From contig NC_088643.1 in NCBI RefSeq assembly GCF_964019385.1, forward strand, positions 11,935,003 through 11,999,002: a DNA stretch of 64,000 nt, in the 5' to 3' direction. Shown here piece after piece: positions 56,345 through 64,000 of the stretch (the first letter of the stretch is position 1; each line of letters opens with the position of its first letter). Made by a program: the position numbers and the translations under genes. The notes under the pieces are model-generated. The model was given only the letters and a program-made list of their open reading frames with translations. It had not been told where the DNA came from and made no database searches. The DNA is from Sycon ciliatum. Taxonomy: Eukaryota; Porifera; Calcarea; Leucosolenida; Sycettidae.

Positions 56345-58875
56345 CTCAATGCTCAGCAGTGTTCTAGCTGTCTGTATACAAGACTGCATCACTTCCACAT
56401 CTGGTACCTTGTTCTGGCTACTGTTGTTAATCAGTGCTGTTGTGTGATCTGCTGGATTTGAGCCATGACACCATCTCCTGACATAGTCCATCACAATGTT
56501 GTAGGGATGCTGTGCTGGTAGAGTGAGACCCGTTGGAGTTGTGTATGCCCTTCCATTTACTACCAAGGATATGTACTCGGTGTTGTACATATCACCCGAG
56601 TACAGGTACAGTAGTGTGGCTACTGTGTCATTATCCATGGAGTGCAGGTATCGTTGTAACCGAAGAGTAGACACAGTAGTGTGGTCGTCATGGGTATTGA
56701 CCGTGCGGCTGATAGCAGTTGGTACATGTTTCCACTTGCACAGTGGTATACCCAGTGTTGTAATCAATGATGGTGAAATAATCCACTCACTGCTACAGGA
56801 ACTTGACATGACCTTGCCCAGGATCACAGCAATGCATTGTAGCAGAAAACCGAACATTGCAGTACATGAAAGGACTGCACCATCCTGTGATAGGAAGCGT
56901 GATGACATCACTCTCTTAGCAAGGTCTTCTACCACCTGTACATTGGGAATATCCTTGCTTAGCAGAGTGGAACAATACAGTTGAATGAGTTTCAGGGCAC
57001 ATTCAGTCACACCTGTTGCAAGACCCATTCTCAGTGTTGTTGTAACACGCTGGTACACCACCTGAAGACGGGATAGTGTTTCCTGGCTGAGCTCAACCTG
57101 TCCTTCCCTGCAGTCGATGTCCAGAGACATGGATAGCCTGCATGACTCCAGAGAAAGTTGCATCAAAGGTAGCTGCAGCGGTGACCCCACTCCTGTCGGT
57201 TCTTGTTCAGATTTCTCCAGGAGCATTTGGGTTCTGGAATCCGAACTCTCAAAAGTGACATCAGAATCTGCAATGCTTTGACGGCAAATACAACACAGGA
57301 CCGAGGTGCAAATGCTGTCAGCTTGTACAGATAGCGGTGCTTTGTCCAATCTTTGTATCCTGCCCACAAACTCTCCAACAAACATTGCTCTCCCAAACAA
57401 GGCAAATAGGATACCCGTTGACTTTGTTAATCCAGAGAAAGGAAGCAAGTCATAGCCAGACAAAACATCAACAACAGACAACGCCATCTGTATATTCACC
57501 AGTTCCTGAAGCAGTTGGTAACTCCAATACAATGCTTTGTCTGCACCACAACCTCTACAGTCATCAACTTCCTTCACAAAGCCAAGGAAATGCTTGCACA
57601 TTCGCCGTTGGTACATGTGTTGCTTGTCTTCTGGGCATTGGTAACGACCAAACTCGGCGATAAATGGTTGTAACGAGTAGCGATCCAAATACGAATTGTA
57701 ATCCAGGAAACAAATCTTGATCAACGGATCTAAACGTAGAAGATGAACCACATCAACATCATCACCTACAAAATCCACCATCACGCAAGCGCACTTAGAT
57801 GAGAACGAGGAGTGCAGTTGAGATAGAGCATGGAATGATTCTTTGTCATCCTGGCGTAGTGTGTTGTATGCTACTTTCAACAGCTGCAGAATTCGATGAT
57901 TCGGTTTCAGACCATCATCGTTGAACACATCAAGACCAATCTTCTTGAACAACGATAGCAGCCTGGTGGGAGTTAATCGACCACCTTGCAGAAGACCAGC
58001 TGTAATGCGTACAGCAAGTGGAACATTTCCACAATGATCCACTAACCTCTGTGCATCTTCAATGCTCACACTACCTTCAACACATAGACCATGGAGAAGA
58101 TCAACAGCACAAACCTTTGTCAGACCATCAAGACGGTGTTGTTGTAGTTTAAACTGGGCAGCGTGTAGGTCAAAGTAAACACGACTTGTCAGTAGGACAT
58201 GGACATGGAGTTGTAGTTGAAGTATTTGCTCTACAACATCTTGTAGTTGGAGATCTTTATCAGCACCAGCCTGGATAGCATCCTCGGCATTGTCTAGGAT
58301 ACATAACATGTGATGTTTGCCACCATCATCATCCCTGCCATCAGTTGATTTCGTTGTCTTGCCAGTAGTTTCAGATGAAGCTGGGTTTGTTTCGAGTCGG
58401 TTTTGAATCATTGCCTGGACAGCGTTAACACCAGCTACACCGCGTAAGTCAAAGAACTCCACACGACAACCAGCATTGCGACATACATGTCCCACAGCAA
58501 TGGCTACGGACGTCTTACCAAAACCAGCTGGTGCCACAAGACTCTGCACTTGTGTAGGTGATGACTTGGACTTTGTTGTGAGAATGTTGTGACTGATCTC
58601 TGTAACAATGTCATTCCTGCCAGTGAAATGTCGGTCTTTGTTCGGTAGAGATGACTGGCTTGAAGTTGTTGATCTTGTTGAATCCTGTGTTGTAGTCAAT
58701 GTTGTATTGGATGTTGCACCCGTTTTAGTTACATTGGCGGTTGTTTCAGCTGATGCTGGTTGTTTGAAGATTGGCTCACATCTGTTGGACGTCCGTTGCT
58801 GGTCTGCCTGACAAGCTCCCACTGTGTGCTGCAATGGCTGCGTTTTCTGTTTGCCAACTGTTGTCATGGTGATAC
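56345..58875 (-). CDS. Gene D exon 2: NB-ARC ATPase and helical region
   Basis: 2,531 nt. Acceptor GCTAG/GT (B has GGTAG/GT), donor GAG/GTAAGC. All NB-ARC motifs are intact: APAGFGKTS, LCILDNAED, LLTSR, GNVPLA, YSLQPFIAEF. The N-terminal linker is nearly the same as in B (KTGATSNTTLTTTQDSTRST), the middle is like C (RILQLLKVAYNTLRQ), and the CCICRQSIADSDV region is like B again. Unlike B and C, the frame stays open through most of intron 2 (to 56105), so intron retention would add a tail; I take splicing to exon 3 as the main form. Confidence 0.88.
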
Positions 58876-59229
58876 CTAGCAAGCAAACAGAAAGTATGAA
58901 TAAACCTATTGTAAGTTTTAAATCTTTTTCAAAAGGGATGTAAGACCTACTTCCTTTGTTAAGCGAAACTTTGTTGCATTTTTTTACAGTTCCGTCAAAA
59001 GCATTCAATGGCTACAACACAGTTTGCAGAGGGGAGAACAGAGCAGCATACGAGAAATAGTAGTTTATAGATGTCACACAGTTTGTTTCGAAGTGGTCCA
59101 GCTTCTCCCTTCATCTGAATCCGATCACAACTCATTCCCTGCATTGAGTGTGCTTTCTCGCTGACTCCCGTCTCCAGTGCTGACACACTGACAGCTCATG
59201 CTCTGTAAACATTAAAATATGCCGAGAAA

Positions 59230-60443
59230 ATATTTGATCGTACTTCTTTGCTTGAACTGTGAACTTGACGATTTGCACGGTGCCACTGTCGGCAGTTTTT
59301 CTCTCCGCCGCTCTCCAGAATGCCATGGAAGATGCCATAGCGGCACAACCAAAACTTAATGTTTTTCATCTTTGCAGTGGGGTTCTTCTGCCAGCACGGT
59401 TCCAAAGCCTGCAGAACTTCTGAGCTCCTTTTCTGGTTTCATTCACCATCGGTGACACGTCGGTCTGCAGGCTGTGGAAGAACGCCAAGTCGTCCGCGTT
59501 GAGATCGGGGTTTTGTCCAGCCTGAACGAAAACCTGAATGTCAAATCCTTTCGCTTTCCCCTGAAAACCTGAATGTCAAATCCTTTCGCTTTCCCCTGTC
59601 CTGCAAACACACCCTTATTGATTTTTGTTGTGTGCGGACACAAACCATCGTGCTGGTACAGCAGTGGCTGGCCGGCTCCTGGTCACTTCTTCGAGCCACG
59701 CGGCTTTTCAAACTTCCATTTCCCAGCCCCAACCTTTCCACATAGTTGGACGCATACAGTTAGACCTCGCATAACCGCACACATCCGTTTCCCACAAAAA
59801 TCTCCGATAGGCGAGGGAACCGGATAATCGAACACACAAACTGTATGTATGCATGGCATATGCTGTATATCGGTAACTAACAATAATTATTTTCTTCCGG
59901 ATGGCGAGGGATCTGGATAAAAGAGGACCGGATAAGCTAGGTTTGACTGTACCAGCATCACTGGTTGTGTATGCTGCATCCTCGTGAAACCACCACATTT
60001 TCTGTCGCATGCTTGTCATGCATCATGTAGAACCACTTCTCGCCTCCATGTGTCTCGTTTTTCAGGTCGGAGAATTTCATGGTCTGCTCATTCAATTGGG
60101 AGAGGACAAATTTCATGCGCTTTATTTTATGCTCGGCTGTCAAATCCGGCTTGATGTATAGTCGCCGTCTCCGCATCTGAAGCGCCTTGCACCTAGTTCA
60201 AACAGTCACAGGTGAGACATTTACTCCTTCTCTTACCAGCTTGATGGCTAGTCGGTTCAACGACAATCGAGCCCAGTTCTGATTGTTTAGAATAACCAGC
60301 TTTTGTGCGATTTCAGTGGTGAACCTTTGACCGGCTCCTCGGCCACACTGGGTGCGTTCGATTACAGCCATTAATTGATTCATGAATGGAATCTTGTCGT
60401 TGGATTTCATGTCATGTAGCCCTGGAATCAGTTTGGAATCCAT
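59230..60443 (-). pseudogene. Degenerate mariner-like transposase in intron 1 of gene D
   Basis: The same relic as in B. N-terminal part 60198-60443 (LSLNRLAIKLVREGVNVSPV), then YIKPDLTAEHKIKRMKFVLS and EKWFYMM, where the first catalytic Asp is Gly (HGGEKWF). There is an 18-20 codon local duplication of KAKGFDIQVF-type sequence (about 59540-59600). Frameshifted and interrupted by the MITE at 59757. Confidence 0.6.
59757..59949. mobile_element. 193-bp TA-flanked MITE, copy D
   Basis: Ortholog of 22732-22914, flanked by TA (59755-59756 and 59950-59951). Confidence 0.75.
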
Positions 60444-60703
60444 TTACCCTAACATGGGGTGATGTGAATAGCCAGGGACGTTTCATGAATGGATTCAACA
60501 TCGTTTCGCGGTCATAATCGAACGCACTCACTCCTTCCGCTTGCGTGACCAGTTGAGTCCTGACACTGGAGCGGAACTGGATACTTGCTCATGGTAGATC
60601 TACTTTGAAGTACAACTTGAGTTGTTTGTGCACAAATTTTACCTTGAGATTTAGAGAACTTGGAAAGTCTGAGAAGAGCTACGCGAACAGCTTCTTGATC
60701 TTT

Positions 60704-60871
60704 CTTTATCCACTGACGATGTTGTTCAGAACAACGAAACGTCTGGAGAAGTATCGTAAAAATTTCTATCGTTATTAAATGTTATCAAATATACCACTCT
60801 TTGGTCTAGAAAGAATACTTTTTGATATTACAATGAGAGTGAATAATCAACGGCTTGTCCACCAACTCTTT
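60704..60871. mobile_element. 168-bp retroelement fragment with 12-bp target duplication, copy D only
   Basis: Flanked by TTCTTGATCTTT at 60692-60703 and 60872-60883. Copy C has a single TTCTTGATCTTT at 43140-43151. The interior begins with a hammerhead-like motif and is otherwise AT-rich. A long duplication and a fragmentary body suggest retroposition, possibly of a Penelope-like element, which often carry such ribozymes. That assignment is inference. Confidence 0.6.
60709..60747 (+). ncRNA. Hammerhead-ribozyme-like motif
   Basis: Stem I TCCA/TGGA (60709-60712 with 60744-60747), core CTGACGA (60713-60719), stem II GTTGTT/AACAAC with loop CAG (60721-60735), core GAAA (60736-60739), a minimal stem III and TC before the expected cut after 60743. 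An extra T (60720) between CTGACGA and stem II departs from the consensus. The same bases also read as an open frame ending in TAA, so the match may be coding or chance. Confidence 0.35.
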
Positions 60872-60883
60872 TTCTTGATCTTT

Positions 60884-63106
60884 GTCAGCGGTCTACCTGC
60901 CGTGAATTCTGCGGCATGAAGAGTGACGGCCTTTTGATTTGGGATCTTCATGTCTTTCCGTCTTGTGCACACAATAACTGGTATTGTTGGTGGTGATACC
61001 GGTATAATTTTCAGTATTGTTCTTGACAGGCATTTTTGCAATCTCCCTGGGCCAAGGAGCTCACAGGAATGGTTTTTGTAAGGCTCGGTTTCTCATTTCT
61101 CACTTCGGTGTTGTGCGCTTGTGGGTGTATTCTGGTGACATCCTGTCAGGACAGGGCTATACTAATTTCTCCAAAGGACTCCATGCGTATCGGAGGTTCT
61201 AAGCCTATCAGAGAAATGGATGTCACCATGGCTACCCTATCTGGGGGGGGGGGGGAGATAGATCACCGATATGTGTGTCTATTGCCTATAGAAAGATCAT
61301 AAACAGAACTCTAAAACGCTATCGGAGTTCAAAACCATATGTAGAAGTTTTGCTTATCAACGGAGAAAGTAAGTTAAAAAATCATAGTAATGGTAGTGTT
61401 CTCAGACTGTTCTGTGCACAGAGCAATGACAGAGGGACAAGTTCACGTTAGAAAATAACGCCCCACTTCCAGCTATTACAAACAAGAATCCTGGGCTTAT
61501 CTCCTACCAGTGGTTTTGCTAGAACTCTACGGCTAGTAACAAAGTCATGTTCTACTGATAGAGGATTTACCACAATGGTGTTGATGACCATCTTGACTTA
61601 GTGAGATCTTTTGGAAGTCATTGAATGATGGCTTGTAGCCTTGGGCTTAGTATTTCCATGGAAATGTTCAAATTTAACTCTGCCGCCAAAGTACCTTGCA
61701 ATCTTCTCTCTCCAAGAGCTACTGTACTAAGTCTGAGTTGAACTTTTTGTCTGGAAAGTGGTATTCTCTGGAATGCTGCACTATAGCTGCTGCCGGCGTA
61801 GCAATGAGAACAACTGACTCCGACTAAAGCAATGTTTGCGATTTCGAAGTAAACTGCAGAACTTGAGAAAAACAAAACTCATCAGCAGCTACGATGCAAA
61901 GCAATAATAGAAACTTCACTCGAAAAATCATATTCGAAAGTTTCGCATGAAACGCTATTTTTTGTGAACCGGGAAGGTTTCAGAAACGACCTGCGAAAGT
62001 TTGAAACATAAATTCCAAGGCAATTCAAAGGCAATGCCGCTAGGGGTTACCGGGTGTTAGCGGCCGTCGTGAGTTCCCTTCAGGAACGGACACGATAAAT
62101 TACTTTTTACTTTACCTAAACCAAAGTTAAAGCTATGATTGAAGTTTGGAAAATGAACAACTGAGCAGTCGCAGAAAGTAATTCAAGTATGAATGGGGAC
62201 GGTGTGGTTTCCGTCCAGCACTGCACTATTTGGTGCATAGATGCGCGTGCGAACTGAAGTGCATGGCGGTACAGGATGTGCACATGCATGCCGTTTACGT
62301 CCAACATCGGGAAATCGCTGTGGGCTGGCTTCTGTGATAATTTTCCTTCTACTGCGATACAGTGCGAGGCTAAATGTTCTAGAATCCTCTTGTTTTAGAC
62401 TAATTCGAGGCTGCTGAACACTAAAATTGGGTGTACCTCCCGGGGCCGAGTATGAATCTGGTTGAGATCAGTACTTCGCTATGCCTCTGTGCAAACAACG
62501 GCTCCACCTTTTTTGTTCAAGCATGGCATGTGTGGCATCAATGGAAAGGCGATGACCTCAGCTACCTAAAATAGCATCGGCAAGGGAGTACTGGCCACGG
62601 GATCAGATATAAGCGGGGTCAAAGTCAGGCCAAAGAGCTTTCACGCGGGCCCCATTGTAAATGTACACGCAAGTTGTGACTGCAGTTTTCACCTGACCCA
62701 GGCTGGAACTGAACTCCCTAGCAATAATCTAGTGACCCATGACAGTGCTTCACGCCAGTGGCACCTGCATTTCTTGTAGATCTACAGGATCATCATGTAG
62801 ATCTGGTTATAACCTCAGGACTGTCCATCTAACTGAACCCACCCAGGGTCAGCTCTCAATACGATTGATGAGAATGCATGAACTAATTGATCTCTGTAAG
62901 CACATCTCACTGCTAACAAGTAAGTACAGTGTTGCTCAATGAAATCCAGTCGTGTCACTCAAGTTTGTACCTTGCACCATTTTGCAGCCCAATGCTTGCA
63001 GGTCTAGGGCTGCGCAACGCCGAGCGCGTACTTGAGTGATGCTGTGACTGGATTTCATTGAGCAGAACTGTACATGTCATGTAGTTACACGAATGTTCAA
63101 CGAGCC
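60884..63106. other. Intron 1 of gene D, conserved non-coding part
   Basis: Homologous to the same intron segments in the other copies: G-run near 61243, GCCGCTAGGG block near 62036, and a single 39-bp unit near 63028. A stretch of about 85 bp present in B and C (about 44585-44670) is deleted near 62292. No gene. Confidence 0.4.
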
Positions 63107-63152
63107 CCCCCCCCCAATCTTCCTACGCCACGTAATCAATGTGAAAACTTAC

Positions 63153-63513
63153 CGGAGGACGAGCCAAGTGTGGACTCATCATCTGCCGACATTGATATTG
63201 GCTTCGTCGGATGGTCAGTTTTTCCACTGGCAGTTGGATCGCGTCGCTTTGCCATGGTACTGGCGACATGTTCCGCTACATGAGGCTGGCTGTGCTGCAT
63301 GAGCCTCAGGAACGTGTCGACCTGTTCCTCTGTTTTCTTCAGCATCAGCCTCACCACGTACTTTGTCAGTTCAGACTTCACGTTTTCCTTGCTAGAGGCA
63401 GTATCATATTCATCAACGTCCAGCACATCATTCTCCAGCAAGAGTTCCAAGATCACGGATGCATCTAGATTGGAAAGTAAGAAGGCTATGTTATAGCGCA
63501 CCCTGTCTGCCAT
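63153..63513 (-). CDS. Gene D exon 1: CARD-like death-fold domain
   Basis: 361 nt with the two extra tail residues shared with C. ATG at 63513 with in-frame TGA two codons upstream, donor GTAAGT in phase 1 below 63153. The CARD core is intact (ASVILELLLENDVLDVDEYD). It differs from C at few positions (KSELTKYV, LRLMQHS). Confidence 0.75.
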
Positions 63514-63636
63514 TGTTCACACTCCTGCCTGTCCGCGTGACCACAGTTCACTCGCACTGCGGACTGATCACGATCGAAATCGAGTTACTGCATAACTTCT
63601 TAGGATCAAAGAGTTGTCTTTCTCAAGCAATAACAC

Positions 63637-63650
63637 GTACTTTCAAGTAC
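63637..63650. promoter_or_regulatory. Conserved dyad upstream of gene D
   Basis: GTACTT-TC-AAGTAC, 124 bp above the ATG. Confidence 0.3.
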
Positions 63651-64000
63651 AAGCCGTTCATCAGCTGTGGCTCAGGTACAGAGCGAATTTCATGGAGGCA
63701 AACAATTCTTCGAAAATCACGCTTGAAATGTTCAGCATCAGCTCGATCGCCTAGGCTCTTGGCTACCACAGTATCAGTAACAGCACTAAGAGAATAGTAA
63801 AAAATACTAAAAAATAGTCGGAAGGAGATGACAACGTCAACGCGTTCGTTGCAGCCATGCCGCCAGTACTGGCAAGTGGCAGTAGCCTTCGCATTTGGCC
63901 GGCGTTGGGCCTGAGTGAGGCCAGGGTAGACTTCTACCGGGTGAGGTCTCCGACTCTCCGCCAGCCTCCGACTCCGGTCATGGTTGCCATGGCGCATGCG
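63651..64000. other. Spacer upstream of gene D, cut by the window edge
   Basis: Matches 47114-47460 closely. The hydroxylase remnant expected to follow lies beyond the edge. Confidence 0.4.

Overview
The window is genomic DNA of an invertebrate animal. Genes are split by GT-AG introns, introns and spacers are full of (CA)n tracts, C-runs, minisatellites and short inverted-repeat transposons, and the recognisable proteins are animal types: a CARD plus NB-ARC ATPase receptor and a FAXDC2-like sterol/fatty-acid hydroxylase. An early-branching or marine invertebrate such as a sponge is my guess; the sequence does not fix the species.

The window is a tandem array of four copies (A-D) of a 17-20 kb unit, with exon 2 acceptors at 1943, 21875, 41564 and 58875. 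Each unit carries one minus-strand gene of three exons. Exon 1 (355 or 361 nt) encodes a CARD-like death-fold domain. Exon 2 (2,531 nt in B, C and D) encodes a Ser/Thr-rich linker, an NB-ARC NTPase, a winged-helix-like segment and an unassigned helical region. Exon 3 (417 nt with stop) encodes a MYND-like zinc finger. Donor and acceptor phases match at both introns, giving proteins of about 1,100 residues. Gene A runs off the left edge. The right edge cuts unit D just upstream of gene D. All four reading frames are open, with equal exon lengths, although introns and spacers are heavily rearranged.

Upstream of each CARD exon, on the plus strand, units A-C carry two exons of a FAXDC2-like membrane hydroxylase. 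They have different frameshifts, lost active-site histidines, a shared 26-bp deletion in A and B, and a lost stop in C, so they look like passenger pseudogene pieces. Between and after them lie 27-, 44- and 50-bp minisatellites.

Comparing copies gives empty and filled sites for many mobile elements. These include TA-flanked Tc1/mariner/pogo-type MITEs, a hAT-type MITE with an 8-bp duplication, a 2.7-kb long-inverted-repeat element at TTAA, nested inverted-repeat elements, a tRNA-like SINE, LINE fragments, a decayed mariner transposase shared by B-D, and a small copy-D insert with a hammerhead-ribozyme-like motif. Different segments group the copies differently, which suggests unequal exchange and gene conversion in a fast-evolving NLR-like locus.
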